Source: Pseudocitrobacter corydidari (lineage in GTDB: Bacteria > Pseudomonadota > Gammaproteobacteria > Enterobacterales > Enterobacteriaceae). Taken from it: 64,000 bases of DNA. The stretch covers positions 741,111 to 805,110 of the forward strand of contig NZ_CP087880.1 in NCBI RefSeq assembly GCF_021172065.1. Direction: 5' to 3'. Positions 27,323 through 38,639 of the stretch are shown here, piece by piece. The translations under genes and the position numbers were made by a program. The first letter of the stretch is position 1. Each line of letters opens with the position of its first letter. The notes below the pieces were generated by a model. It was not told the origin of the DNA and searched no databases. It was given only the letters and a program-made list of their open reading frames with translations.

Positions 27323-27346
27323 GGTTTGTTGGGTGAATTAAACGAA

Positions 27347-27370
27347 AAAAGCCCGCAATGCGGGCTTTGT
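27347..27370. terminator. bidirectional intrinsic terminator
   Basis: AAAAGCCCGC-aat-GCGGGCTTT between the convergent MurQ-like and porin genes. Confidence 0.8.
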
Positions 27371-27382
27371 TGTAAATAGGGC

Positions 27383-28558
27383 TTAGAACTGATAGGTCAG
27401 GCCGATACCCACAACGTCATCGGTAGAGATGTTGTTGTCCTGATAGAATTTCACGTCGTTGTCCAGCAGGTTGATTTTGTAATCAACATAAGCAGACATG
27501 TTTTTGTTGAAGTAGTAGGTAGCAGCAACAGAAATGTAGTTCACCAACGCTTTGTCAGTGTATTCAATGACGTGATGCTGGCCGTTATGGCCGTTATAAC
27601 CACCCAGGTCTTCACCTTTAGAGTAAACCCACGCTAAAGACGGACGCAGACCGAAATCGAACTGGTACTGTGCAACCGCTTCAAAGTTCTGGGTTTTGTT
27701 GGCGATACCGTAATCGCCATATGGCGTCATGTTGCGGGTTTCCGCATACATCATCGCAAGGTAAACGTCGTTAGCATCATATTTGACGCCTACGGTCCAG
27801 GCTTCAGCTTCAGCACCACCAGCGTTTTTGCTGTAACGGTTATTAATGCCACCAGCATATACTTGCTCATTGGTACGGTCGGAAGAAGAGAATGCCGCAC
27901 CTACGCTCAGACCTTCCAGAACGTCACCGAAATCATAGGTGGTGGACATACCGAAACCGTCGCCGTTCTGGAAACGATAATCTTCGTGACCGTTTTTGGT
28001 GCCTTCCTGATCTTCGTTAGCGTTGCCGCCTTCGTTATTGCCCTGATATTGCAGCGCAAAGTTCCAACCTTCAACCAAACCGAAGAAGTCGGTATTACGA
28101 TAGGTCGCAACGCCGTTTGCACGGCCTGTCATGAAGTTATCAGTCCAGGTATAAGAGTCGCCACCGAATACAGGCAGCATATCGGTCCACGCTTCTACGT
28201 CATACACTACGCCGTAGTTACGACCATAGTCGAATGAACCTGCATCTGCATAACGCAGACCGGCAAAAGCCAGTTTTGCGTACATGTTGTCGCTGCCTTC
28301 GGTATCGCTGGCTTTAACTTTCATCAGCGCGTTACCGAAGCCGGTTAATTCGTTAGTGATCTGAGTTTCACCTTTGAAGCCCAGTTCAACGATGGTTTCA
28401 TCACCATCGTCACCCGGATTGTCAGAGAAAGTATGACGTGCATCGACTTTCCCATAGAGATCCAGTTTGTTTCCGTCTTTATTATAGATTTCAGCCGCAT
28501 TTGCTGCACCAGCCACCAATAATGCCGGAACAATAATTGCCAATACTTTTCTTTTCAT
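27383..28558 (-). CDS. OmpC/OmpF-family general porin (ompS1/yedS locus)
   Basis: Outer-membrane trimeric diffusion porin. 391 residues with a 21-residue signal peptide ([21 protein letters not shown]), mature start [19 protein letters not shown], and the C-terminal Phe (VGIGLTYQF) needed for Bam assembly. The constriction-loop region [24 protein letters not shown] is typical. Beside drpB and yedJ it occupies the position of E. coli yedS and Salmonella ompS1, so orthology is likely by synteny. It has extra acidic loops ([17 protein letters not shown]). Divergent from drpB over 700 bp holding a small RNA that may regulate porins. Confidence 0.9.
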   Translation of the reverse strand: MKRKVLAIIVPALLVAGAANAAEIYNKDGNKLDLYGKVDARHTFSDNPGDDGDETIVELGFKGETQITNELTGFGNALMKVKASDTEGSDNMYAKLAFAGLRYADAGSFDYGRNYGVVYDVEAWTDMLPVFGGDSYTWTDNFMTGRANGVATYRNTDFFGLVEGWNFALQYQGNNEGGNANEDQEGTKNGHEDYRFQNGDGFGMSTTYDFGDVLEGLSVGAAFSSSDRTNEQVYAGGINNRYSKNAGGAEAEAWTVGVKYDANDVYLAMMYAETRNMTPYGDYGIANKTQNFEAVAQYQFDFGLRPSLAWVYSKGEDLGGYNGHNGQHHVIEYTDKALVNYISVAATYYFNKNMSAYVDYKINLLDNDVKFYQDNNISTDDVVGIGLTYQF

Positions 28559-28842
28559 TATTTATTTCCTTTAAATAATAATGTTTATGAATGCTTTTAA
28601 AATGTCAGCATTGCAGCGGCGATATTATCTATAGAGTTCATTTTATTTTACGCCAAAAATGTAACTATTTTATATTAAACATTGCAAAATATTTCCATTA
28701 TTTAATTGATGTATATTTTATTTCACTTGCATTTGATGTGGTTATTTAATCTATTGATTTTATTGATTTGAGAGACGGCGTACTCATGGGGTATTTATAA
28801 AGATTATGTATTCTATGAGAGAGTTTTTTAAGCGCAGGGAAC

Positions 28843-28927
28843 AAAAAAAAAGCCCGATAAAAAACTTATCGGGCCTGCTATAGATGAAAAAATTAACGAG
28901 TGCAGTGTAAAACAACAAAAGGCTAAT
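28843..28927 (-). ncRNA. rseX: RseX-like small RNA
   Basis: On the minus strand a TATAAT box (28939-28934) is followed, about 85 nt on, by a strong intrinsic terminator AGGCCCGATAAG-tttttt-TTATCGGGCTTTTTTTTT. This predicts an RNA of roughly 85 nt. In E. coli, RseX (91 nt, regulating ompA and ompC) lies at the same place, between drpB (yedR) and yedS and pointing toward yedS. The identity rests on synteny, size and terminator; I could not align it with the E. coli sequence. Confidence 0.6.
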
Positions 28928-29254
28928 AACGTAATTATAGTTGCACGAACGAAATAAAAAAGAAAGTCTGAAAACGGAGCGCAAAATATCAAGAAAGCAA
29001 ATCCATATATCTGACACATTCAAGAAAATTATTTTTCATGGTGAGGAACCCACCCCTGTGTTCTGCGCTGACTAAAGGATCGGGCGCCACTTCACAAAAT
29101 TGCCGAAGATCAAACGATCGGCATTTTGCGCCCAGGCAGGACCGACCAGTACTACTCAGCGCGCAAAGAGTCGTTATAATGTGACCGCAATCACACTTAT
29201 TCCTTAAGTGGAATTGCAGCAACAACGATTTTCCTCGCTAAATGAGAGTGTTAT

Positions 29255-29524
29255 ATGGAAGAAACAATGACGCGTGGCCCTGGCGGTAAGCTGGCGTTAT
29301 GGGTTTTTTATGCGTTCTGCGGCTATTTTGTCTGGGCGATGGTGCGTTACTTTTGGGTCATTAGCGAGGTTGAAACCATCCCTGGTGCGACGCTGGATGG
29401 TGAAATTGCCTCGACCTCCGGCAAACTGCTTGGTGCGCTTGCGGGGTTTATCGTGCTCGGCATTGTTGGGTTGATCCTCGGCGGCATCGCCTGGTATACC
29501 CGTCCTCGTCAGACTCAGGAATGA
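29255..29524 (+). CDS. drpB: DrpB (YedR), cell-division-associated membrane protein
   Basis: 89 residues with two membrane segments (LALWVFYAFCGYFVWAMVRYF about 13-33 and LLGALAGFIVLGIVGLILGGIAW about 57-79) and a short polar loop. Small inner-membrane protein of the septal ring in E. coli. Assigned from topology and position between ompS1/yedS and yedJ. An alternative start is the Met at codon 5. It ends 57 bases before yedJ on the same strand, so co-transcription is possible. Confidence 0.7.
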   Translation: MEETMTRGPGGKLALWVFYAFCGYFVWAMVRYFWVISEVETIPGATLDGEIASTSGKLLGALAGFIVLGIVGLILGGIAWYTRPRQTQE

Positions 29525-29581
29525 TGCGCTAGGCAAATTTTGTTATTCTCGCGGCCTGGAAACGGATTAAGGCCGCAAAGC

Positions 29582-30277
29582 ATGACAATCGATGCATGGC
29601 AGCAGCGTTTCGAACGCTGGTTCGCACAACATTACCCCGGTGGCGATGCCGCCCACGATATTTCCCATTTCCGCCGTGTCTGGCACAGCGCCAGGCACAT
29701 CGCCGCCGACGAGCCGGTCAACTTACTGGTACTGCTTACGGCCTGCTATTTTCACGACATTATCAGCCCGCCCAAAAATCATCCCGATCGTTCTCGCGCA
29801 TCGCGGTTATCCGCCGAACGCACACTGGCTATTCTGCGTGAGGATTTCCCCGACTTCCCAAATGAGCACTTTGCTGCTTTAGCGCACGCCATCGAGGCCC
29901 ACAGTTTCAGCGCGCAGATAACGCCGCTGACGCTGGAAGCGAAAATTGTGCAGGATGCCGACCGCCTTGAAGCGTTGGGGGCGATCGGCCTTGCGCGCGT
30001 GTTTGCCGTGTCGGGCGCCATGAACACGCCGCTGTTTGATGCGGACGATCCTTTTGCTGATTCTCGCCCATTAGACGATAAACGTTGGGCGCTGGATCAC
30101 TTTCAAACCAAGCTGTTACGGTTGCCGCAAACCATGCAAACGGCCAGAGGGCGCATGCTTGCACAGCATAACGCCGACTATCTGGTGCAGTTTATGGCGA
30201 AACTGAGTGCCGAACTGCGTGGCGATCCGCAGGGACTCGATGAAGTGGTGGTGCGCCGATTTGCGCCGTCGGAATGA
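29582..30277 (+). CDS. yedJ: YedJ, HD-domain phosphohydrolase
   Basis: 231 residues from [14 protein letters not shown], the E. coli length; upstream in-frame codons are not used. HD metal motif residues: H in [12 protein letters not shown], the HD pair in [11 protein letters not shown], and D in [12 protein letters not shown]. Member of the HD superfamily of metal-dependent phosphohydrolases; the physiological substrate is not known. Upstream of dcm with 57 bp between, as in E. coli. Confidence 0.92.
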   Translation: MTIDAWQQRFERWFAQHYPGGDAAHDISHFRRVWHSARHIAADEPVNLLVLLTACYFHDIISPPKNHPDRSRASRLSAERTLAILREDFPDFPNEHFAALAHAIEAHSFSAQITPLTLEAKIVQDADRLEALGAIGLARVFAVSGAMNTPLFDADDPFADSRPLDDKRWALDHFQTKLLRLPQTMQTARGRMLAQHNADYLVQFMAKLSAELRGDPQGLDEVVVRRFAPSE

Positions 30278-30334
30278 ATCTCCTGCGGCAAAGTATGGTA
30301 ATCTCACGCTTATTTGTCTGGTCTGGTTGAATCT

Positions 30335-31750
30335 ATGCAACAGAGTGAGTCACTGAGTGCGGCCCCGCATCGGGCGGTTGAAACCGATGCCCAGGCACTG
30401 CTCGAACATGTGCTGGAAATTTACGATCTCAAAACCGTCGTAGCGCAGTTGAATGCGGTCGGCGAGCAGCACTGGAGCCCGGCGATCGTTAAGCGGGTGG
30501 TGACGCTGGCGCGTGCCAATACGCGGTTGAGTGAAAATGAAGTTGCACAGCTTACGGCTTTATTGCCCAAACCTCCCGCACATCATCCTGATTACGCATT
30601 CCGTTTTGTCGATCTGTTTGCCGGTATCGGCGGCATTCGCCACGGGTTTGAAGCCATCGGCGGGAAGTGCGTGTTTACCAGCGAATGGAACAAACATGCG
30701 GTGCGTACTTATAAAGCTAACTGGTTCTGTGACCCAAACGAGCATCAGTTCAATGCCGACATCCGTGATATCACCTTAAGCCACCACACTGATGTGAGCG
30801 ACAGCGAAGCCCAGGCGCATATCCGTCAGCACATTCCCCAGCACGATGTGTTACTCGCAGGCTTCCCGTGTCAGCCGTTCTCGCTGGCAGGCGTTTCCAA
30901 GAAAAATGCATTAGGCCGTGCGCACGGTTTTGCCTGCGATACGCAGGGCACGCTGTTTTTTGACGTGGTGCGCATCATTGACGCGCGTCGCCCGCCTATC
31001 TTTGTGCTGGAGAACGTCAAGAACCTGAAAAGTCACGACGGCGGCAAAACCTTCCGCATCATTATGCAAACCCTGGATGAACTGGGATACGAAGTCTCGG
31101 ATGCGGCGGATATGGGCGCGGATGACCCGAAAATTATCGACGGGCAGCACTTTTTACCGCAGCACCGCGAGCGCATAGTGCTGGTGGGCTTCCGACGCGA
31201 TCTTGGTCTGCACAAAGGATTTACCCTACGCGATATTCCGGATTACTACCCGGCGCGGCGTCCTGAATTTGGCGAACTGCTCGACCCGCAGGTAGATGAA
31301 AAATTCATCCTGACCCCGGTACTGTGGAAATATCTCTACCGCTACGCGCGTAAGCATCAGGCAAAAGGTAACGGTTTTGGCTACGGCATGGTTGACCCAA
31401 CGCGTCCCGGCAGCGTGGCGCGTACGCTTTCAGCGCGCTATTACAAAGACGGCGCGGAGATCCTTATCGATCGTGGTTGGGATAAAGCGCTGGGCGAGAA
31501 GAATTTCGACGATCCGCAAAACCAGCAGCGTCGCCCGCGCCGCTTAACGCCACGGGAATGCGCGCGCCTGATGGGCTTTGAACAACCTCAGGGGCATCAG
31601 TTCCGTATTCCGGTTTCTGATACTCAGGCGTACCGCCAGTTTGGTAACTCGGTGGTGGTGCCGGTTTTTGCCGCCGTGGCGCGTCTGCTGCGTTCACGCA
31701 TTCTACAGGCCGTCGCGATGCGAGAGAAAAATGGCGGACGTTCACGATAA
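30335..31750 (+). CDS. dcm: Dcm, DNA (cytosine-5-) methyltransferase
   Basis: Methylates the inner cytosine of CCWGG. 471 residues (E. coli 472), start [10 protein letters not shown] at 30335; an upstream TTG is ignored. Motifs in order: [18 protein letters not shown] (I, SAM), [11 protein letters not shown] (IV, catalytic Cys near 177), FVLENVKNL (VI), [10 protein letters not shown] (VIII), the target-recognition region, then [10 protein letters not shown] (X). An N-terminal extension of about 80 residues is usual for Dcm. It overlaps vsr by 20 bases, the known dcm-vsr arrangement. Confidence 0.97.
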   Translation: MQQSESLSAAPHRAVETDAQALLEHVLEIYDLKTVVAQLNAVGEQHWSPAIVKRVVTLARANTRLSENEVAQLTALLPKPPAHHPDYAFRFVDLFAGIGGIRHGFEAIGGKCVFTSEWNKHAVRTYKANWFCDPNEHQFNADIRDITLSHHTDVSDSEAQAHIRQHIPQHDVLLAGFPCQPFSLAGVSKKNALGRAHGFACDTQGTLFFDVVRIIDARRPPIFVLENVKNLKSHDGGKTFRIIMQTLDELGYEVSDAADMGADDPKIIDGQHFLPQHRERIVLVGFRRDLGLHKGFTLRDIPDYYPARRPEFGELLDPQVDEKFILTPVLWKYLYRYARKHQAKGNGFGYGMVDPTRPGSVARTLSARYYKDGAEILIDRGWDKALGEKNFDDPQNQQRRPRRLTPRECARLMGFEQPQGHQFRIPVSDTQAYRQFGNSVVVPVFAAVARLLRSRILQAVAMREKNGGRSR

Positions 31751-32225
31751 AGCCACCCGCAGTAAAAACATGCGGGCGATCGGCACGCGCGACACGGCGA
31801 TTGAAAAACGCGTCGCCGCGTTGCTCGCCGAGTGCGGCTTCGCCTGGACGGCGCAGGAGAAAACCCTGCCGGGGCGACCCGATTTTGCGCTGGACGAATA
31901 CCGCTGCGTCATTTTCACCCATGGCTGTTTCTGGCATCACCACGACTGCTACCTGTTTAAGGTCCCCGCCACACGAACGGAATTCTGGCTGGCAAAAATC
32001 GCCAGCAATGTGGCGCGCGACAGACGCGATGTTGCCCGGCTGCATCAGTTAGGCTGGCGAGTATTGATTATCTGGGAGTGCGCCCTGCGCGGGCGAGAAA
32101 AACTGGTTGATAACGACCTGAAGGAAAGGCTGGAAGAGTGGATCTGCGCCGGCGAGGGCAGCGCGCAGATCGGCACTCAGGGGATGTCGCAACTGGCAAC
32201 TACTTCTCTCCCTGACACGATGTAA
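31731..32225 (+). CDS. vsr: Vsr, very-short-patch repair endonuclease
   Basis: Nicks 5' of T in T:G mismatches at Dcm sites that arise from deamination of 5-methylcytosine. 164 residues, start [20 protein letters not shown] inside dcm as in E. coli. Visible: [20 protein letters not shown] with the catalytic Asp, and the zinc/active-site [13 protein letters not shown]. The C-terminus is about eight residues longer than in E. coli and runs 26 bases into the convergent yedA gene. Confidence 0.96.
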   Translation: MADVHDKATRSKNMRAIGTRDTAIEKRVAALLAECGFAWTAQEKTLPGRPDFALDEYRCVIFTHGCFWHHHDCYLFKVPATRTEFWLAKIASNVARDRRDVARLHQLGWRVLIIWECALRGREKLVDNDLKERLEEWICAGEGSAQIGTQGMSQLATTSLPDTM

Positions 32226-33111
32226 CGCTGCTTTTCGCGCCGACCAGATACTTTCCTAATGTCACCAGCACCACGGCGGCGATAATAATCACCAGCGCCA
32301 GCCATTCGACGCCCGATAAACGCTCGCCGTTAAACCCGGTACCCAGCAGTACAGCCACCACAGGGTTAACGTAGGCGTAGCTGGTTGCGACCGCAGGCGA
32401 CACGTTGCGGATTAAAAACATATACGCATTGATGGCGATGATGGAGCCGAACACCGCCAGATACGCTACCGCCAGAAAACCAGAGGTATCCGGCATTGTG
32501 GTCAGACGCTCACCCGTCAGCAGAGAAGCGCTCATCAGCACGATACCCGCCGCCAGCATTTCAACCGCGCCTGCCATCATGCCGACGGGCAATTCGATGC
32601 GTGAACCGTAGACAGAACCGAAAGCCCAGCTCATCGAACCAATCAAAATCAATACCGCGCCCCACGGGTTACCGCTGAGGTTGCCGCCGCTGTTGAGAAG
32701 AATAATCCCGGCAAGACCGATGGCGATACCCAACCATTCGAGTTTACGCGTCGCGATACCAAAAAAGCGGCTGAAGCAGAGTGTAAACAGCGGCACCGTC
32801 GCAACCATTACGGCAGCAATACCGGAAGGCACGTTCTGGTGTTCGGCGACGGTCACCAGGCCGTTACCCACAGAAAGCAGCAGCACGCCAATTAACGCGG
32901 CGTTTAGCAGCGGACGCCAGGCGGGCAGGCGATGACCGGTTAACAGCAGATAGCTGAGCAGCAAAATACCCGCCGATAGGAAACGCACGCCAGCCATCAT
33001 CAACGGTGGCCAACTGGCAACGCCGATGCTGATGGCGAAGTAGGTCGAACCCCAGATTATGTAGAGCGCAAATAATGCACCGATAAGCGGTAACAGCTGT
33101 CTAATACGCAT
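32200..33111 (-). CDS. yedA: YedA, EamA/DMT-family transporter
   Basis: 303 residues, ten membrane helices in two EamA repeats (about 8-140 and 150-290), opening IWGSTYFAISIGVASWPPLM. Drug/metabolite transporter superfamily, probably an exporter of amino acids or metabolites; substrate not established. Convergent with vsr, with overlapping 3' ends. The C-terminal tail [12 protein letters not shown] is strain-variable. Confidence 0.92.
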   Translation of the reverse strand: MRIRQLLPLIGALFALYIIWGSTYFAISIGVASWPPLMMAGVRFLSAGILLLSYLLLTGHRLPAWRPLLNAALIGVLLLSVGNGLVTVAEHQNVPSGIAAVMVATVPLFTLCFSRFFGIATRKLEWLGIAIGLAGIILLNSGGNLSGNPWGAVLILIGSMSWAFGSVYGSRIELPVGMMAGAVEMLAAGIVLMSASLLTGERLTTMPDTSGFLAVAYLAVFGSIIAINAYMFLIRNVSPAVATSYAYVNPVVAVLLGTGFNGERLSGVEWLALVIIIAAVVLVTLGKYLVGAKSSVTSCQGEK

Positions 33112-33288
33112 AATTTCTCACGGGAAAACACAAAGGCGGGATATAGTAAGCGGCAAAATGATTCTCTGCGAGTGCTTTTATTCGTAGTGCAATGTTGAAT
33201 TTGTGTATGCAAAATGTATGGTGTGTGTAACCCGTACATTTGCTCCATACTGTGTGATTAATAAACAAAATAATGAAAGGAACGGATT

Positions 33289-34200
33289 GTGGCGGGAAGT
33301 AGTTTATTAACCTTACTGGATGATATTGCCACGCTGCTGGATGACATCTCGATGATGGGCAAGCTGGCGGCGAAAAAAACGGCGGGCGTGCTGGGCGATG
33401 ATTTGTCGCTCAATGCGCAGCAGGTTTCCGGCGTGCGCGCGAATCGTGAACTTCCGGTGGTCTGGAGCGTAGCGAAGGGTTCGCTGCTGAATAAAGTGAT
33501 CCTCGTGCCGTTGGCCCTGTTGATCAGCGCGTTTATCCCCTGGGCGGTGACCCCGTTGTTAATGATAGGTGGGGCGTTCCTGTGCTTTGAAGGGGTTGAG
33601 AAAGTGGTGCATACGCTGCATGCGCGTAAGCACAAAGAGGATGATGCGGCGCGCCAGCAGCGATTAGATGCCATCGCCAATCAGGACCCGATGGTTTACG
33701 AACGCGATAAAGTGAAAGGCGCTGTCCGTACCGACTTTATTCTCTCCGCAGAAATCGTCGCCATTACCCTTGGTATCGTGGCGGAAGCCCCGCTACTGAA
33801 CCAGGTTTTGATTCTGTCAGGGATCGCCGTGTTGGTCACCGTCGGCGTTTACGGGCTGGTGGGCATCATCGTTAAACTGGACGATATGGGCTACTGGCTG
33901 GCGGAGAAAAAGAGCGCGCTGGCACAAGGCGTCGGGAAAGGTTTACTTTTTGTTGCACCATGGTTGATGAAAATACTGTCAGTGGTGGGTACGCTGGCGA
34001 TGTTTTTGGTCGGCGGCGGGATTGTGGTCCACGGTGTTGCGCCGCTGCATCACGCGATTGAAGGCTTCGCCGCGCAGCAGGGCGCCGTTGTCGCGATGCT
34101 GTTACCGACGATTGCGAATCTGGTGCTCGGTTTTATTATCGGCGCTGTCGTGGTGGTGGTCGTGAATGGCATCAATCGCCTTCGTCAGCGTGAAGGCTAA
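33289..34200 (+). CDS. yedI: YedI, DUF808 inner-membrane protein
   Basis: 303 residues, GTG start at 33289 in a GAACGGATT context. N-terminus [20 protein letters not shown] and [20 protein letters not shown] are diagnostic of the family. Five or more membrane segments follow ([63 protein letters not shown]). Function unknown; sometimes annotated as a predicted transporter. Divergent from yedA over 177 bp. Confidence 0.93.
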   Translation: MAGSSLLTLLDDIATLLDDISMMGKLAAKKTAGVLGDDLSLNAQQVSGVRANRELPVVWSVAKGSLLNKVILVPLALLISAFIPWAVTPLLMIGGAFLCFEGVEKVVHTLHARKHKEDDAARQQRLDAIANQDPMVYERDKVKGAVRTDFILSAEIVAITLGIVAEAPLLNQVLILSGIAVLVTVGVYGLVGIIVKLDDMGYWLAEKKSALAQGVGKGLLFVAPWLMKILSVVGTLAMFLVGGGIVVHGVAPLHHAIEGFAAQQGAVVAMLLPTIANLVLGFIIGAVVVVVVNGINRLRQREG

Positions 34201-34277
34201 AAAGTGCGCACTGATTACGCAAACCCGCTGGCGATCGACTAATGTGAAACTGTTTCACCCTGATACCGGAGGCAACT

Positions 34278-34457
34278 ATGGTCTTTTTGGTCAGTGATGA
34301 AGTTCGGTCTAAAAATGGTGGTCAGCGCATGGTCGTGACGGGTTATGCCAGTGGGATGGTTGAATGCCGCTGGTATGACGGTTTTGGCGTCAAGCGTGAA
34401 GCCTTCCGTGAAGATGAGCTTATGCCCGGCGGCGATCGCGCGCAGGAGAAAGCCTAG
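34278..34457 (+). CDS. yodC: YodC, small DUF2158 protein
   Basis: 59 residues: MVFLVSDEVRSKNGGQRMVV, ending GGDRAQEKA. GGAGG at 34268-34272 supports the start. Conserved VTGY-SGMVECRWYDG-GVKREAF core as in E. coli YodC (60 aa). Short SH3-like beta protein, function unknown. Followed at once by a terminator. Confidence 0.93.
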   Translation: MVFLVSDEVRSKNGGQRMVVTGYASGMVECRWYDGFGVKREAFREDELMPGGDRAQEKA

Positions 34458-34460
34458 CTA

Positions 34461-34487
34461 AAACGCCCGGCATGGGTCGGGCGTTTT
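34461..34487 (+). terminator. intrinsic terminator after yodC
   Basis: AAACGCCCG and CGGGCGTTT arms around GCATGGGT, followed by a T run. Confidence 0.85.
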
Positions 34488-34589
34488 TGACTCAGTGCCT
34501 CGATTGTTGTACATCATGAATTCAAAGCTGTTTTTCCGTTCAGGAGTGAGTACGTTGTCTCTTCATCAGGAGTTTTGCCGGGAGCCTTT

Positions 34590-36278
34590 GTGCATCCCGT
34601 AGCCCCAGAAAAATCCCCCGGTTGGTTGAGAAAGCTTAGCCAGCACTCCCGACCCGGTAGAGTGGTAAACCTCTGCTTTTGCGTTGTTCTGCTGTTTTCA
34701 ACGATTCTGACGTGGCGTGAAACGGTGGTACTGGAGGAGGCTTATATCTCCAGCCAGCGCAATAATCTGGAAAACGTCGCCCGTGAGATGGACGGGCAGC
34801 TGCAATTCAACGTCGATCGCCTGCTTTTTTTTCGTCATGGTATGCAAGCCGCGCTGCAGGCGCCGCTGGCGTTTGAAGTCCTGCGTAATGCGGAAGCGGA
34901 ATTCTCCCGTAAACGCCATGAGGCAGACTGGCATATCGCGCTGGAAAACCGCCGTACTCTGCCGCTTAATGGTGTGTCAGATGCCTTTGTCGAGCAGTCT
35001 GAGCTCTTATCTCGTGATAATCCGCTGGTGACTAACGAATTCACCGCTACGCTCGAATTGGGCTACCTGTTGCGACTGTCAACCATAACCAAAAACCATC
35101 TCTCGCGCTTTTCACCGCGTATGCTGTATGTATCGCGTGCCGGATTTTTCCTGAGCAGCGAGCCGGTAACCCGCAACATCACCGAACAGTTTTATGAGCA
35201 GGTGACCAGCCCATGGTTCCAGCAGCAGTCTGAACGTTTGAACCCGGGGCGCGGTGTACGCTGGTACACTTCATTCTCCAGCGATAAACAGCATGAAGCG
35301 CAGATGGTTACGGCATCGGTGCCGCTGAATTATCAGCACTATTGGTTTGGCGTGCTGGCAGCACAGCTTTCGGTCAGAGAAATGGGCGATTTTTTACTGC
35401 GCGCCGTTGAGGGCGAAACTGAAGGGGAGTACCAGCTTTATGATAGCCGGATGAACCTCATCGCCTCGTCCGACCCCCGCGTTACGCCACTCACGCAGGA
35501 AGTGCAGGCCCAGCTTGCGCGCGCCTATGAAGATAATAATCGCGGTAGTCTTCGCGAAATGACGCGCTATATCAGTTGGGAAAAGCTGCGTAATTTTGAC
35601 GGCGTTCTGCTGCGAATTCATAGCCTGGAAGAGGGGCTAAAAGGCGATTTCGGGCGTATCAGCATCGCGCTTACGCTGCTGTGGGTGCTGTTCACCGGTA
35701 TGCTGATTCTCTCGTGGATGGTTATTCGCCAAATGGTGAGTAACATGTCCACATTGCAGGAGTCCCTGCAATGGCGCGCCTGGTACGATGCACTGACGCG
35801 TTTATACAACCGTGGCGCATTGTTCGAACGTGCGGCAACGGCATCGGCACAGTGTCGGCAGGCAGGAAAACCGCTGGCGGTTCTGCAACTCGATCTCGAT
35901 CATTTTAAATCAATTAACGATCGCTATGGCCATCAGGCAGGCGACCGCGTGCTGACACATATCGCCCGTTTAATTGCTAATAAAATACGCGAAGGGGATA
36001 TTGCCGGGCGTGTGGGTGGAGAGGAGTTCTGCGTTGTTCTGCCAAACGCCACGCTCGCTCAGGCCCGCGAGATAGCTGAGCGGATCCGCGAGTGTATCAA
36101 CCGCCGTGAGATACTGGTGTCGAAAGGGCACACCATCCGTGTAAGCGCGTCCATTGGGGTTTCTGCCAGCGACGATGAGCAGGAACGTTATGATTTTGCC
36201 TATCTGCAATCCGTGGCCGATCGTCGCCTCTATCTGGCGAAAGAGGCCGGACGTAATCAGGTGCGTGCCGAAGATTAA
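34590..36278 (+). CDS. dgcQ: DgcQ (YedQ), membrane diguanylate cyclase
   Basis: Makes cyclic di-GMP from GTP. About 562 residues from GTG 34590, chosen because GGAG lies five bases before it; a TTG 15 bases earlier is too close to its AGGAG. TM1 (VVNLCFCVVLLFSTILTW), a large periplasmic CHASE7-type sensor, TM2 (ISIALTLLWVLFTGMLILSWMV), then a GGDEF domain with the catalytic signature GRVGGEEF and upstream D-x-D-H-F-K. In E. coli it modulates cellulose and motility. Its stop overlaps the 3' end of convergent yedP. Confidence 0.93.
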   Translation: MHPVAPEKSPGWLRKLSQHSRPGRVVNLCFCVVLLFSTILTWRETVVLEEAYISSQRNNLENVAREMDGQLQFNVDRLLFFRHGMQAALQAPLAFEVLRNAEAEFSRKRHEADWHIALENRRTLPLNGVSDAFVEQSELLSRDNPLVTNEFTATLELGYLLRLSTITKNHLSRFSPRMLYVSRAGFFLSSEPVTRNITEQFYEQVTSPWFQQQSERLNPGRGVRWYTSFSSDKQHEAQMVTASVPLNYQHYWFGVLAAQLSVREMGDFLLRAVEGETEGEYQLYDSRMNLIASSDPRVTPLTQEVQAQLARAYEDNNRGSLREMTRYISWEKLRNFDGVLLRIHSLEEGLKGDFGRISIALTLLWVLFTGMLILSWMVIRQMVSNMSTLQESLQWRAWYDALTRLYNRGALFERAATASAQCRQAGKPLAVLQLDLDHFKSINDRYGHQAGDRVLTHIARLIANKIREGDIAGRVGGEEFCVVLPNATLAQAREIAERIRECINRREILVSKGHTIRVSASIGVSASDDEQERYDFAYLQSVADRRLYLAKEAGRNQVRAED

Positions 36279-37087
36279 TCACCCAGGAAGTGGCTGAGCC
36301 CCTCGTCCCAGCCACTCGGGCCTCGCAGTTGTGTATGATAGACCCGCTGCGGGTCGTCATTTTTTAAATGAATGCCTTCCCGGCTCAGGCTTTTCACCAC
36401 CACGGCGTAATCGGTGCTATCCAGCAGGTCCGCATCGTTAGGGCCATCGCCCAGGCCAAGAGAAAGACGACTGTGGCCTTCCCGCTGTAACATCCTGCGG
36501 CGCAGAAAACTGACCGCCTGTGCCTTACCGCTTTGTTCATCCAGCACGTGCCAAAACCGCGCCCCCTGAATAAAACGTAGCCCAAGCTGATGTAGCGTCG
36601 AGGAAAATGCGGCCATGCGTTCATCTGTATCGCGCCAGATAAGCGTCTCAGAAGCCTCCTGAAGGCGTGCCAGCGCCGCATGTTTGTCATTCAGACCAGA
36701 CCACTCGCTGAGCACCTGTGCGTCGACATCGGAAATCGCGGTAAACTTATAGCCATCCCGTTCGCGAAGATGGTGCAGGACACCAACAATATCGCTATGT
36801 GTCGCCCCGCAAATGATGCGCGGCCAGGACTCGTCATCCTGCCATTTTGCATCAAGCTGGATAACCGCCCCGTTTTCAGCAATAAACGCGCGGCCTTCCA
36901 GACCAATCTCTTTCTGAATAAGCATCATTTCTGCGGCAGTTTTACTGCTACACAGGACAACCGGTACATCCCGCTGTTTAAGACGCATCAGCCATGACGC
37001 GGCTGGCTGCCAGTCATAGGTGTGGTTATCCAGCAGCGTGCCATCCAGATCGGTGAAGATAACCAGCGGTTGTTGCCGATCAAACAT
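36275..37087 (-). CDS. yedP: YedP, mannosyl-3-phosphoglycerate phosphatase family (HAD)
   Basis: 270 residues. HAD motifs: I, VIFTDLDGTLLD; II, VVLCSSKTAAEM; III/IV, the Lys region and LGLGDGPNDADLLD. The cap is of the Cof/MPGP type. Predicted to dephosphorylate mannosyl-3-phosphoglycerate, although enterobacteria lack a clear synthase, so the natural substrate is uncertain. Convergent with dgcQ. Confidence 0.92.
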   Translation of the reverse strand: MFDRQQPLVIFTDLDGTLLDNHTYDWQPAASWLMRLKQRDVPVVLCSSKTAAEMMLIQKEIGLEGRAFIAENGAVIQLDAKWQDDESWPRIICGATHSDIVGVLHHLRERDGYKFTAISDVDAQVLSEWSGLNDKHAALARLQEASETLIWRDTDERMAAFSSTLHQLGLRFIQGARFWHVLDEQSGKAQAVSFLRRRMLQREGHSRLSLGLGDGPNDADLLDSTDYAVVVKSLSREGIHLKNDDPQRVYHTQLRGPSGWDEGLSHFLGD

Positions 37088-37280
37088 AAGATCTCCTTAT
37101 GTACACAAGGGTTATTAAGAAAAATCCCAAAATAATAAAACGGTATAATTGAGATAAAACTTACGGCAACCCGCGTCGAATGCTGGACAGGGCGAATTAC
37201 ACCGATGCATTGTCTGTGAATGGATTGTTCGGTCTGGTGAATAAATCTTGTCATTGGATATAAACGCAGATAATGTTTCA

Positions 37281-37367
37281 CCCACATCAGATTTCCTGGT
37301 GTAACGAATTTTTCGATGACTTCTTGCAGATGCAAGTTTGATCCCGACACCTCAAGCGTCGGGATTT
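37281..37367 (+). ncRNA. dsrA: DsrA small regulatory RNA
   Basis: 87 nt, the same length as E. coli DsrA. The first stem-loop ACATCAGATTTCCTGGTGTA and the rpoS-pairing segment AACGAATTTTT are conserved; the hns-pairing middle differs slightly, and it ends in the terminator ATCCCGAC...GTCGGGATTTTTTT with a changed loop. The promoter is visible: TTGTCA (37248-37253), 17 bp, TAATGT (37271-37276). Known role: with Hfq it stimulates rpoS translation and represses hns. Located between yedP and yodD as in E. coli. Confidence 0.95.
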
Positions 37368-37381
37368 TTTTATCCCCATCT

Positions 37382-37591
37382 TCAGCGATTCACTTCGTTC
37401 ACGCTAAAGTCGTGTATATCCAGCTCAAACGCTTCAGCCAGTTCCCGCCAGGTATGGTATTCGCGGCCATCAACGCTCACATGATAGGGATCGTCAGCGG
37501 CACGATGGATTTCGCTTTCGCTGATTTCATTGATTGCTGCCAGCAGCGCATCAACGTTGACGCCGTGGGTCGCTTTGGCATTATTCATCAT
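37382..37591 (-). CDS. yodD: YodD, small stress-related protein
   Basis: 69 residues from the first ATG after GAGG (GAGGTGGTGATG). The C-terminal 50 residues VSVDGREYHTWRELAEAFEL... ending FSVNEVNR match E. coli YodD almost exactly; the N-terminus is shorter. Reported in E. coli to affect stress resistance; mechanism unknown. Ends just past the DsrA terminator, convergent with dsrA. Confidence 0.92.
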   Translation of the reverse strand: MMNNAKATHGVNVDALLAAINEISESEIHRAADDPYHVSVDGREYHTWRELAEAFELDIHDFSVNEVNR

Positions 37592-38593
<1,002 letters not shown>

Positions 38594-38639
38594 ATTGGGA
38601 TAAAATTGACTGGCGGTGTTATCCGCCAGCAAGTCGCCA

